Shown here one piece after another: positions 33,350-44,262 of a stretch of DNA of 64,000 bases (within the stretch, counting starts at the first letter, position 1; every line of letters starts with the position of its first letter). Position numbers and translations under genes: made by a program. Origin of the DNA: Congeria kusceri (taxonomy: Eukaryota; Mollusca; Bivalvia; Myida; Dreissenidae); contig CM051028.1 of assembly GCA_027627225.1 (NCBI GenBank), positions 17,438,701-17,502,700 on the forward strand, in the 5' to 3' direction. The notes beneath the pieces are model-generated. The model made no database searches and was not told where the DNA came from. It worked only from the letters and a program-made list of their open reading frames with translations.

Positions 33350-33989
33350 ATTTATAGAATATTTTGTAAGACACAGCTATTTTGCTATAGTTCAGGAGTT
33401 GCGCCAATATGAATCCCTTGACAGTTCAGGTTTATTCTTTTCCTACTATGTAAAGTAAGTGTTTGTTTATTATAGTGTCACCCCTCGCGATTAAGGGCCA
33501 GCCAGTTTTGACTTATGAGACACCTTTACTGATGAACATCTTTACCCCCCGATTCCTATCCTATATGCCGGGCGCTTGGCTGGAAGGCAATCGGTACCCC
33601 TTGATTTAACTAGCTGCTGGGTAGGCAACCGGCCATATCAGAACAAGCCCTGTGTAGGACTCGAACCTTCGACCTCCCGCTCCGTAGGCGAACGCCCTAA
33701 CCACTAGGCCACGGAGACGGTGGCTATTAAGATTTTCAATAATAGTGCTCTAAAATTGGCCCACTGTGCATGTAGCATATTCCTCTTATTTCTCGTACTA
33801 ACCCTGCTACACGAGGGGTGATGTTGGTTTGATGGCTGAAGTATTTGAGACCTGTTATTCCTTTGGACTAAATCTTAGTTAAATATTAAAGTAACTGTAA
33901 TTCTTATTCCAAGCTTTGTAAGTGATTTATTCCTACCAACTAGCTAAAAAGCATATAGTTACTGAACAGTGAGCATAAGGAATTCATCA
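33350..33989 (-). repeat. tRNA-derived SINE (third family) with flanks
   Basis: On the minus strand between about 33724 and 33484: CCACCGTCTCCGTGGCCTAG, TAGGGCGTTCGCCTACGGAG, box B GGTTCGAGTCC, then a long non-tRNA body with CCGGTTGCCTACCCAGCAGC and GGCAATCGGTACC in plus sense. It is clearly tRNA-derived. ATTATAGTG and AATAATAGTG near the two sides hint at a target duplication but are imperfect. Confidence 0.78.
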
Positions 33990-34640
33990 TGATTGATATT
34001 TGAAAAGAAAGACCTCAAAGTACATAATTCATCTGGCAGAGCAAAAGCGCAATGATATCTGACATATCGAGAGAAAATGCGCTGACATTCATACAAAACG
34101 GTATCAGGCAAGACAGTCACACTATCATCATTCTGTCTGTTAAGTCTTTCAAATGATTCTTATGGACAGTCGACCATACTTGCCCTTCTCAGTCACAATA
34201 AATACGTTCTGAGTCGAGGAGGCAGTTATCCCTTCCCACAATGCACTGTGCACTTTTAATCTGCTCAGATCGGGGCATTAGCATCTGAGGCAGGAAATGG
34301 CTGTTGTTGGACATGATTATGAAATGTCTTTCCCAGAGCTGGAGTTATGTTAACAACAACAGCTTTTCTCCTGGGATCGATCCTATGTAGGTTGCTGACT
34401 TCTTTCTTCACATTTGAAATTACAATATCTTGTTTCTTGGTGAAAAATATGAAATGCTAATGTTCCCTGGTGAACAGTTTTGCGTTTCTTTCTGTTATCG
34501 ATACAATGTTTCATTCTTTACTTTTTCACAGTTTTTAAGACAATTTGTGTTACTAGAATGTATAGACTTTTCCAGGTTTTGTCACGATCATTTGAAACTC
34601 CTCCCCAGCTATTGTCAAAAGATCAATTTCCATTCAACAC
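33990..34640 (+). repeat. Diverged segmental duplication, copy A
   Basis: About 650 bp repeated in direct orientation at 35240-35965. Shared blocks include GCAGAGCAAAAGCGCAATGA, ACGGTATCAGGCAAGACAGT, CCCTTCCCACAATGCACTGT, CAGGAAATGGCTGTTGT, ATGTCTTTCCCAGAGCTGGA and CTCCTCCCCAGCTATTGTCA. Substitutions and small indels are frequent, so the duplication is old. Open frames are not conserved between copies. Confidence 0.85.
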
Positions 34641-34886
34641 GTTTTACAAACAATTCAAAAGCTAACCACATACATTTTGTGTACAGTAGGGTAACTCTTT
34701 CAACAAATGATATATCCAAGAACAATGATTTGATATAGTAATACTTAAATTTGCATTTGATTGACATTTGCAGAAATGTCTCATGTTATGTTAAAAGAAA
34801 TCGAATGAGGGTTTGGAATTTGCCTTTTTATCACATTGAATTTAGGATTATTTAGTTCCAGTTACAAGAATAATAAGTGATTAATT

Positions 34887-35147
34887 GTGGCACGTCGTGA
34901 GAAAACCAGACTTAATGCATGTGCGTAAAGTGTCGTCCCGGATTAGCCTGTGCAGTCCGCACAGGCTAATCCGGGATGGCACTTTCCGCTTTTGTGGCAT
35001 TTTCTATTTCAAGGAAGTCTCTTCTAAACATAAATTCACTGTAGGCGAAAAGTGCCGTCCTGGATTAGCATGTGCGGACTGCACAGGCTAATCCGGGATG
35101 ACACTTTACGCACATGCATTAAGATCGGTTTTCTCACGATGCGCCAC
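34887..35147. mobile_element. GTGGC-TIR MITE, TSD AATT
   Basis: A full copy of the GAGGC family: GTGGCACGTCGTGAGAAAAC at the left, with inverted counterpart ending GCGCCAC. Two inner GATTAGC(C/A)TGTGC palindromes are present. AATT flanks at 34883-34886 and 35148-35151. It lies between the two duplication copies. Confidence 0.88.
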
Positions 35148-35239
35148 AATTGCTTTCTAATTCAATTCCTACCTTAACTAACTGAAATGTATACTGAGCA
35201 GTACTAAAAGATGAGTTTAATAATTTTGTGTTGAAGCTA

Positions 35240-35970
35240 TCTATGTTTGGTGTTGGAAAAGAAACTACATTAATCTAGCAGAGCAAAAGCGCAATGATAT
35301 CTGGCATATCGATGGCAAATGCATTGACGTTTATATTAAACGGTATCAGGCAAGACAGTCATGCGATTATCTGTCTGTTTTCCATCTCCCAAACGATTCT
35401 AAGATTCCAACCCATGGTATACCATGTTTGCTCATGTCATCATCAATAAATATGTTCTGAATGGAGGAGGCAGTTTTCCCTTCCCACAATGCACTGTGCA
35501 CTTTTAATCTGCTCAGATAGTATAGCATTAGCATCTGAGGCAGGAAATGGCTGTTGTCAGACATGATTATGAAATGTCTTTCCCAGAGCTGGAGTTATGT
35601 TAACAACAATGGCTTTTCTCTTGGGATTGATCCTATGTAGGTTGCTGACTTATTTTGAAAAATATGAAATGCTAAATTGTTCCCTGGTGAACATTTCAGC
35701 GTTTCTTTCTGTTATAGACTAAACATTTCACTCTTTATCTTGTCACGGTTTTGAAGTCAATTTTTGTTATTATAATGTATAGACCTTTCCTGAATTTTTG
35801 CCATATAATGTATAGACCTTTCCTGAATTTTTGCCATATAATGTATAGACCTTTCCTGAATTTTTGCCATATAATGTATAGACATCCTGAATTTTTGCCA
35901 TATAATGTATAGACCTTTCCTGAATTTTTGCCACTAACTTTGTCATGTTAAACTCCTCCCCAGCTATTGT
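35240..35970 (+). repeat. Diverged segmental duplication, copy B, with minisatellite expansion
   Basis: Partner of 33990-34640. Where copy A has a single AATGTATAGACTTTTCCAGG segment, copy B has a 33-bp unit repeated about five times (35771-35935). Confidence 0.85.
35771..35935 (+). repeat. 33-bp minisatellite
   Basis: Five near-identical 33-bp units, ATAATGTATAGACCTTTCCT followed by GAATTTTTGCCAT; one copy lacks four bases. The minus-strand open frame with 11-residue repeats is a by-product. Confidence 0.9.
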
Positions 35971-35984
35971 CAAAGGATACATTT

Positions 35985-36225
35985 GAGGTATGTCGTGGAA
36001 AAACCGGCCTTAATGCATGTGTGTAAAGTGTCGTCCGCACAGGCTAATCCAGGACGACACTTTCCGCTTTTAAGGTATTTTCTGTTTCAAGAAATTATCT
36101 TCTAAACATATATACACTGTAGGCGGAAAGTGCCATCCTGGATTAGCCTGTGCAGACTGCACAGGCTAATCCGGGACGACACTTTACGCACATGCATTAA
36201 GCCCGGTTGTCCTACGACACACCTA
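35985..36225. mobile_element. GAGGT-TIR MITE, TSD ATTT
   Basis: Full copy of the family with a partial deletion in the first inner palindrome. ATTT at 35981-35984 and 36226-36229. It sits directly at the end of duplication copy B. Confidence 0.85.
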
Positions 36226-36522
36226 ATTTCCATTAATCAAGCTAAGAATCACAAGCATTTCACCAGCTTTACAAGAAAAAGCATTGATGTAAAGCATCAT
36301 AGGGCGTCGTAATATATCTATGAAGTAGGCAAATGATTTCTACATCTTATCATCTGACTCAGTGACCAGTACATTTTACAGTGAGAAGCAATTAATCTCA
36401 TCATTTGTCATTTTATAACGTAAAGCAAGCATCGGCAACAATGTGATTTCAAGAAAATTGTCCAAGCAGTACTCAATTTAACTCGGGTACTTCTTGCAAG
36501 TGTTTGTAAGAATATAATTATA
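36226..36522. other. No recognised feature
   Basis: Short unremarkable AT-rich spacer. Confidence 0.4.
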
Positions 36523-36952
36523 AACACTGCATAATGTGAAGTTAGAATAAGACATCAAACATAGAATGGATAGGATTTTTGTTTTTATTTCACATAAAAC
36601 TGAGCATTTCATGTTGTTTCTGTATGTTTGTTATATTCTGTCAATATTATTGGTATAATTAGCATTTTCCCATGACTTTTTCATTAAAACTGATCATGTC
36701 TTAGATAATTTTGACTGTATTTAAAAACTGTGTTCATGCACGCATGGACACAATTCAATTTTTTTTTGAAAATTGTGTAAATGCATACAAGTATACAGTT
36801 TTGTGGTAAAATCAATTTTACTGATGCAGTTACATATGCAGGCGTTTATTGCACTAATTACTCTGCAAAATTCTTAAATTACAAATGGTAAACTGCATAT
36901 AAAACATTCTGTGTTTGACATCTTATTCTAACTTCACATCATGTGTTTTATA
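36523..36952. mobile_element. 430-bp TIR element
   Basis: Left ATGTGAAGTTAGAATAAGAC (36534 on) and right GTCTTATTCTAACTTCACAT-type sequence form inverted terminal repeats of about 40 bp with a few mismatches (CATCAAACATAGAATG against TGTCAAACACAGAATG). The interior is AT-rich and non-coding. The family is unknown to me. Confidence 0.8.
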
Positions 36953-37472
36953 ATAACATGCTCCTTCCATATGCTTCCGGTAAGACTCATCACATATAGA
37001 CGCTGCGTTCATGCGGGGCTTTACCACTTGCTTTTTTAGTTGCAGTAGGTTAACCGGTCAGCATGTGATACGGGATTTGTCAATAGTAATAGCAATGATT
37101 GTGACTCTGTTTTCAGACATGAAATGTCTTCACTGTTTTCCATTTGTTGTCTCAAAACGGAATAATTTTATATAATTATGACAGATGGTATTATGAGGCA
37201 GAGATGTTAACACCAGCAATATGGTGTGGGAATATTTTGGAATAATATTTCTCATTGTAAAAACTGCAGTGTTTAGATAAATGTGAACGTTCAGACTGAT
37301 TGAACTAAAATTTGTCATCAAGTCAGGAAATTGAATTTCCACTGACTGCCATTTTTTAGGAAGAACTTGACTAAATTACATGAAAGGTAGATCCATAAAA
37401 AACATTATAAGTTATTGTCTTAGAATTACATTTTTTCCATATTTTTGCTGTTTATCTTTTGTTCAATTAAGA
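36953..37472. other. No recognised feature
   Basis: No gene evident; a short minus-strand open frame at 37130-37342 has no recognisable content. Confidence 0.4.
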
Positions 37473-37885
37473 GTACCACTCAGCCACCACACAAATGTAC
37501 ATTGACCACTCAGCCACCACACTAATGTACATTGATCACTCAGCCACCACACAAATGTATATTGACCACTCAGTCACCTCAGTCAGTGCATTGACCACTC
37601 AGCCACCTCTGTCACTGACCACTCAGCCACCTCCGTCACTGCACTGAGCACTCATCCACCACACTCGCTGCACTGACCACTCATCCACCTCAGTCGCTGC
37701 ACTGACCACTCATCCACCTCAGTCACTGCACTGACCACTCATCCACCTCAGTCACTGCACTGACCACTCATCCACCTCAGTCACTGCACTGACCACTCAT
37801 CCACCTCAGACACTGCACTGATCACTCATCCAACATACTCACTGCCCTGACCACTTATCTGCCTCAGTCGCTGCACTGACTTCTT
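37473..37885 (+). repeat. 29-30-bp minisatellite (CCACTCATCCACCTCAGTCA units)
   Basis: About fourteen units of the form GACCACTCA(G/T)CCACC followed by TCAGTCACTGCACT or ACACAAATGTACATT. Two subfamilies are arranged as blocks: the ACACAAATGTACATTGA form first, the TCAGTCACTGCACTGA form after. Confidence 0.9.
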
Positions 37886-38181
37886 ATTCAGCCACCTCTC
37901 CATATCTTCAACTGGAATCTTAGTTCTTTATTTATTCAGTGTGGCTTCTTTGTACTGAGACTGTAGTCCATATTCTGGCATATGTAAATTGCCTTATCTA
38001 TTTCTGAAATCCATCCCATATTCTATTCACAAGGCACATATTTGATTTGATAGGCTAACGATATGTATATAATTACAATAATAGCAAGAACTGAAAATAC
38101 TGTGTGTTCCTTCTGACTTGACAGTGAAAAACACCAATAATTTTGCTTCATTTCACTTTTAAGTGTTTTGGTTATTTTTTA
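37886..38181. other. No recognised feature
   Basis: Unremarkable spacer. Confidence 0.4.
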
Positions 38182-39140
38182 GCTCACCTGAGCACAATCA
38201 ACGTGCTCCTGGTGAGCTTTTGTGATCGCCTTTTGTCTGTCGTGCGTCGTCAACATTTACCTTGTGAACACTCTAGAGGTCACAATTATTGGCCAATCTT
38301 CATGAAACTTGGTCAGAACATTTGTCTTAATGATATCTCGGCCAATTTTGAAACTGGGTCATGTGGGGTCAAAAACTAGGTCACTAGGTCAAATTGAAGA
38401 AAAAACTTATGAACACTCTAGAAGTCACATGTTTTGCCCAAACAACATGAAACTTGCACAGAACATTTGCTCTAATGATATCTTGGCAAAGTTCGAAAAT
38501 GATTCCGGTCCGTTGAAAAACATGGCTGCAGGGGGGGGGGCGCTTGTGAGCACTCAAGAAGTCACATTTTTAGCCCGGGGGGGGGGGCAGTTTTCCTTAT
38601 ATGGCTGTACAAAAAGCTTGTGAACTCGCTAAAAATCACATGTTTGCCCAATCAACATGAAATTTGCTCAGAACCTTTGTTCTTATGATAACTTGGCCGA
38701 GCTCGAAAATGGTTCCGGTCTGTCAATAAAAATGGCCGCCAGGGAGTGGGGGGGGGCAGTTTTCCTAATTGGGCTATGGAAAAAGCTTGTGAACACTCTG
38801 GAAGTCACATTTTTTTAACAATCAACATGAAACTTGCTCAGAACATATGTTCATATGATATCTTAGCTGAGTAAGAAAATGGTTCCGGTCCGTTGAAAAA
38901 CATGGCCGCCAGGGGAGGGGAGGGGGTTCAGTTTTCCTTATATGGATATATTGAAAATTTAAAAAGCTTGTGAACACTCTAGAGGCCACATTTGTATCCC
39001 AATCATCATGAAACTTTCTCAGGATATTTGTGGCAATGATATCTCGGGCAAGTTCGAACCCAGGTCACATGTGGTAAAATACTAGGTCACCAGGCCAAAT
39101 TGAAAAAAAAAACAAGCTTGCTAACATCTAGAGGCGGGAT
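38182..39140 (+). mobile_element. GCTCACCTGAG element, 3'-truncated, with G-tracts
   Basis: The 5' end GCTCACCTGAGCAC is followed by the same monomer family as 28200-29940 (ATGAAACTTGGTCAGAACAT, TAGGTCACTAGGTCAAATTG). The hairpin 3' terminus is absent; similarity fades after about 39140. Several monomers carry long G-runs (38531-38540, 38577-38587, around 38747-38756 and 38914-38926). Confidence 0.8.
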
Positions 39141-39601
39141 TTTTGGGGTAATTTTTCTTTCAGTTGCTTACAAAAATTGAAACATTTATTTTTTTCATGA
39201 AAGAAATTTAAAAGGAAAAGTGAAATGCCAAAGACACACAACTAATTAAACTTTTTAAAGTTCTTTGGTATTTTACGACTACTGGAATTGTTTTCACCAT
39301 ATTTGATCAATTTCACTGTCTGGCATTGTTGAGGCTGTTATTTTGGAGATTTGTGTTTATGACATAAGATAATAGATCTTCACACCATGTGATAGTCCCT
39401 TGTTTAATGGTTTTCATCCATCTCTGTTAGGCTTGCGTGCTCGGCATGGGTAACGAGGATTCTCTTCTAGATTCGTCTTCTTATTTGCTTATTTCAGACA
39501 TTTTCTAGCTGTTTTGGGAAATTCTCTCTTATGACATTAAACTTAGTTTAAATGACAGATGAAGGTTTTAAAGCCACCAGATCTGTTTTTAATAACAATA
39601 T
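39141..39601. other. No recognised feature
   Basis: No convincing exon. A short open stretch near 39433-39510 after a TTAG was considered but has no family resemblance. Confidence 0.4.
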
Positions 39602-39849
39602 GAGCCGCGTCGTGGGAAAACTGGACTTAATGCATGTGCGTAAAGTGTCGTCTCGGATTAGCCTGTGCAGTCCGCACAGGCTAATCCAGGACGGCACTTT
39701 CTGCCTACAGTGGATTTATGTTTAGAAGAGACTTCATTGAAACAGAAAATACCATACAAGCAGAAAGTGCCATCCTGGATTAGCCTTTGCTAATCCGGGA
39801 CGACACTTTACGCACATGCATTAAGACCGGTTTTCTCACGACACGCCAC
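39602..39849. mobile_element. GAGCC-TIR MITE, TSD ATAT
   Basis: Full copy of the GAGGC family, GAGCCGCGTCGTGGGAAAAC at the left and ...CACGACACGCCAC at the right, with ATAT at 39598-39601 and 39850-39853. The second inner palindrome has lost its right arm. Confidence 0.88.
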
Positions 39850-40206
39850 ATATTTTGTAAATAATCGCATGCCAGTTGCATTTAGACGTGTTTACAAAAA
39901 AACAAAGTTTGCCTTAATATCATTTAAAACCCCTGAAAAAAAGTGGCAAGATGTTTGCAATGTGCGACAAACTTGGACTGACAGACTTGGACCATGCATG
40001 TTGCCACTGGCATCAATACTTCAGATAAACACATGGAAATAAGTGTGAACTTCTAGTTGGAATAATAAACAACTTCAACATAATCAAATATTCCAGTTAA
40101 ATGTTTGGGATAACCATATTTATTTTATGTAAAATAAGAAGGAGAAAGTCAGGAATTATTTTCCACTTCGACATATCCGAAACTTCGACTTGGCCAAGTT
40201 TATGGT

Positions 40207-40670
40207 AACAAGGCTCAGCTGTATACGAATTTACAGGAATTCCCATTAAAACTTCAGCTGTATACTGTATTCAAACTTACTAGAATACCCATTAAAACTT
40301 CAGCTGTATACACACTAACTGGAATACCCATTAAAACTTCAGCTGTATACACACTTACTGGAATACCCATTAAAACTTCAGCTGTATACACACTAACTGG
40401 AATACCCATTAAAACTTCAGCTGTATACACACTTACTGGAATACCCATTAAAACTTCAGCTGTATACACACGTACTGGAATACCCATTAAAACTTCAGCT
40501 GTATACACACTTACTGGAATACCCATTAAAACTTCAGCTGTATACACACTTACTGGAATACCCATTAAAACTTCAGCTGTATACACACTTACTGGAATAC
40601 CCATTAAAACTTCAGCTGTATACACACTTACTGGAATACCCATTAAAACTTCAGCTGTATACAAACTTAC
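40207..40670 (+). repeat. 39-bp minisatellite (AAAACTTCAGCTGTATACAC units)
   Basis: About eleven units of 39 bp: CACACTTACTGGAATACCCA, TTAAAACTTCAGCTGTATA. The units are nearly identical, alternating CTTACTGG/CTAACTGG at the 5' end of the array. A 187-codon minus-strand frame with a 13-residue repeat runs through it because 39 is a multiple of three. Confidence 0.93.
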
Positions 40671-41149
40671 TGGTATGCACATAAAACTTGAAGATAGTGA
40701 TAGAATTGCACACAATACAAATGCAGTCATGTCTGCATGGATGATTAATTTGGCTGCAGTCCTTTTATTATCATATTGTAACCTTTGAGAACTTGTGCAG
40801 ATGAAAAAAAATACCAAGTATTACATATATAATGATGCTTTCCTTATAATGTTTATAAGATTGATTAAATTGATGAAATTCCTTTTGATGTTGGTGCTAT
40901 TTGGTAAATGACCTTGTAACAAAGGTGTTTTGTAAAAGGTATAAAAATTGCCTGACATTTAAGCTTTCTTGCTACGTGCCAGCAGCAAAATATGACATTA
41001 TGTATTATTTATTTGTTTTCTTTTGATTTGGAGTTCAATGTCCAGAAATTATGTTTTGCAAAATGTATCCATCCTATGTGAATTATCTGCGGGCATTAGC
41101 ATCTATGCTCTGTTTCATAGCTTGATATATTACTATTTTTGTTAATGGG
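40671..41149. other. No recognised feature
   Basis: AT-rich; no gene signs. Confidence 0.4.
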
Positions 41150-43915
41150 CGTTTGAAATTGAGTCAGGGTATAGTAATCGCATCATCAGTGCGACTGTCC
41201 GTCTGTCCATCCGTCTGTCACGCTTCTTGTGCAGAGCATAACTCCATTAATATCGAAGGAATTCAAATGAAACTTCATATAATGATAGAGGACAATGAGA
41301 GAAGGGGAAGATTACAAGGACCACAACTCTTTCTTCAATATTTATGGAGTTATTGCCCTTTGTTTATTTTTCTTGTGCCGAGCATATCTCAATTAGTATT
41401 AAAGGGATTCAAATGAAACTTCATATATAGATAGAGGATATTGAGAGGAAGTGCAGAGCAGATGGACCACAACTATTTCTTCAATATTTACAGAGTTATT
41501 GCCCATTGTTTAATTTTCTTGTGCAGAGCATGACTCCATAAGTATTGAAGGGATTCAAATGAAACTTCATATAATGATAGAGGACAATGAGAGGAAGTGC
41601 ATAGCACAAGGACTCTTTCTTCAATATTTACAGAGTTATTTCCCTTTGTTTTGTTTCCTTATGTGAAGCAGTAATTTTCTTGTGCGGAGCATATCTCCAT
41701 TAGTATTGAAGGGATTCAATGAAACTTCATCTAATGATAGAGGACAATGAGAGGAAGTGCAGAGCTCAAGTACCACAACATTTTTTTCAACACTGTGGAA
41801 TCACAAATGTTCGCGGTGGTCTAATTTTTGCGCTTTTTGTGCTCCCGCCATTGCGCGAATTTATTACCACCGCGAATATGTACAGATTTCGTAATGTAGC
41901 AACACCTTGGGAGCTTACTCGTTCATTCAAATGTACGTCGGTAATCGTTCGTAAATGTGTTCAGATAGGCCTCTATATGTTAAGATGCAAATTTTTTTAA
42001 TGAACGTTTATTGATTTCTTAGTGGGCTTCATACTGATTAATGAATGCTTTTTTGTTCTTTTACATTAAATTGTCGGCGTTTTCGTACATTTAAATGCGG
42101 TCATACACAGCAGATCCGCTATATCGCGATTCGCGGGGTCCATATATATAAATATCCATGTATACACTATAGTCCATTTTCGTGACCTCAAAACATAAAC
42201 GTAATAAACTTGTCTTTTCCATTGTTGTTAACATCCTTAACGTGTTATATCCATATGTAAAATATTCCATTTGTATATAAAAATATAGAGATCTACTATT
42301 ATTCCTTGTAATTAATTTCAAATCGCGTATAATCAGTTCGAAATCCGAAACGCCTTTCCGAATATTACTGTTCACATGATGTTAACACGAATTCTATTTT
42401 ACAATTAAACTGCACGTGTATTTAATGTTAATCCTTTGTTCTGCTAAAAAAAGAGCGCGAAAACTATGCTGACATGTAGAACGTCACGTCATCCGCAGGG
42501 AAAGCGTGGGTACTGATTGCCATAAAAACACTTTGTAGCGCAGAGTACATCGAGATCTTTACTTTCGTATACAATTTTGTAACGCATAACAACAAAATTG
42601 TATTTCTACAACACAGTTACGCTAAGGCATGATTATGAACACCCATAATACAATGAGTAAAAGGAACATGAAGATTTTTTTTTTTCACAAGTTGATCTTT
42701 TGAGTAAAGAATAAGCGCCCTCGATGTGGAGCCTAAACTAGTATTTTAATCAGCACTTAATTAACAATGTGTCAGATTGACATAACGTGATATATTGTAT
42801 ATATTGTCTCGCCTAAATCTGCGACCACTGTTGTCAATTAGGAGCATAATCCGATACTAATATACGTGTCTAGTGCAACAAACAAGCTGTCACAATAGGA
42901 CCCTTCATTGGCGTTCTGTCTGGTTGCATACTTGAATAATTGACACATATTTTGTGTAAAACCCAAATTCTGTGTGTTTGTTATTTCAAAAATCGTAGTT
43001 GCGCGAATTTAGGACTGCTCGAATATGTCCGCGATCTCAAGTGCGCTAAATTTGTACCCCGCGAATTCAAGTGATTCCACAGTATTTACGGAGTTATTGC
43101 CCTTTGTTTTATTTCGTATGTGAAGCATTAATTTTCTTGTGCGGAGCATAACTAGATTTGTATTGAAGGGATTGAAATGAAACTTCATGTAATGATAGAG
43201 GACAATGAGAGGTAGTGCTGAGCACAAGGACCACAACTCTTTCTTCAATATTTACAGAGTTATTGCCCTTGGTTTTATTTTCTTGTGCAGAGCTTAACTC
43301 CATACGTATGGAAGGGATTCAAATGAAACTTCATGTAATGATAGAGGACAACAAAAGAAAGTGCAGAGCACAAGGACCACAACTCTTTCTCCAGTATGTA
43401 CGGAGTTATTGCCATTCGTTTTATTTCCTTATGTCAAGCATTAATTTTAATAAATGTGCAGAGCATAACTCCATTAGTATTCAAGGGATTCAAATGAAAC
43501 TTAATATAATGCAAGAAGTCAATCAGAGGAAGTGCAGAGCTCTTTTTTAAATTTTCTTGTGCAGAGCATAACTCCATTAATATTGAAGGAATTCTAATGA
43601 AACTTCATATAATGATAGAGGACAATGAGAGGAAGTGCAAAGCACAAGGACCACAACTCTTTCTTCAATATTTACAGAGTAATTGCCCTTTGTTTATTTT
43701 TTGTGCAGAGCATAACTTCATTAGTATTGAAGAGATTTTTAATAAAACCAAATATATTGATAGAGGACATTGAAAGGAAGTGCAGAGTACAAGGACCATA
43801 ACTCTTTTTGTAGGAAGCGTCATTTTTGCGAACATGAAACTGACATTGGGTTGCATTCCTCTGACAAGCATATGCTTCGGGGGCATACATCACATCCTGT
43901 GACAAGCCTTGTTTC
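41150..43915 (+). repeat. Array of about 130-bp monomers, split by a TIR element
   Basis: The monomer contains CATAACTCCATTAGTATTGA, GGGATTCAAATGAAACTTCA, AATGATAGAGGACAATGAGA, AAGTGCAGAGCACAAGGACC and TTCTTCAATATTTACAGAGT. About five copies precede and five follow the insertion at 41793-43082. The 3' end near 43915 (GTGACAAGCCTTG|TTT) also finishes CTTG before a T-run. The 5' start has GTCCGTCTGTCC(A)-type DNA. Multiple small open frames are shadows of the repeat. Confidence 0.82.
41793..43082. mobile_element. 1290-bp TIR element inserted in the array, TA target
   Basis: The ends CTGTGGAATCAC and GTGATTCCACAG are perfect 12-bp inverted repeats. Beyond them both ends carry CGCG-rich subterminal DNA (GTTCGCGG and CCGCGAATT). 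TA follows on the right (43083-43084); the left flank has CA. The host monomer reads TTCAATATTTACGGAGTT across the join, so a TA duplication with one later mutation fits. No transposase seen, so it is non-autonomous. Confidence 0.88.
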
Positions 43916-44073
43916 TATACTCAAACAATGAACTGAAGTAATAGCATAGCTACCCAGGAAACAATGTGTCCTTGGTATTGTGGCATCGTTTTTGTTATAT
44001 AAGCTGTTAGATGTTAGGAATAGGCCTTTCCCTTGGAAATTACCTCCCGTTATTGTGAATTCACATTCGCAAA

Positions 44074-44262
44074 TTTGACTCAACATCCGGCGACTTTTTT
44101 CCTAGCTTTCCATATAAAGTATCAGGGGCGGCAATCTGGCGACTTTTTTCCTAGCTTGACTCGACATCCGGCGACTTTTTTCCTAGCTTTCCATATAAAG
44201 TATCAGGGGCGGACATCTGGCGACTTTTTTCCTAGCTTTCCATATAAAGTATCAGTGGCGGA
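44074..44262 (+). repeat. Short tandem repeat (GGCGACTTTTTTCCTAGC units)
   Basis: Four units of about 45-60 bp containing CATCCGGCGACTTTTTTCCT, AGCTTTCCATATAAAGTATC and AGGGGCGG. The last unit runs into CAGTGGCGGATCCAGGATTT, a sequence reminiscent of hAT-type element ends. Confidence 0.8.

Noticed and set aside
39433..39510. Possible short exon after TTAG
   Set aside because: No donor in a suitable place and no family resemblance.
40254..40817. 187-codon minus-strand open frame with a 13-residue repeat
   Set aside because: A by-product of the 39-bp minisatellite, whose unit length is a multiple of three and lacks stops.
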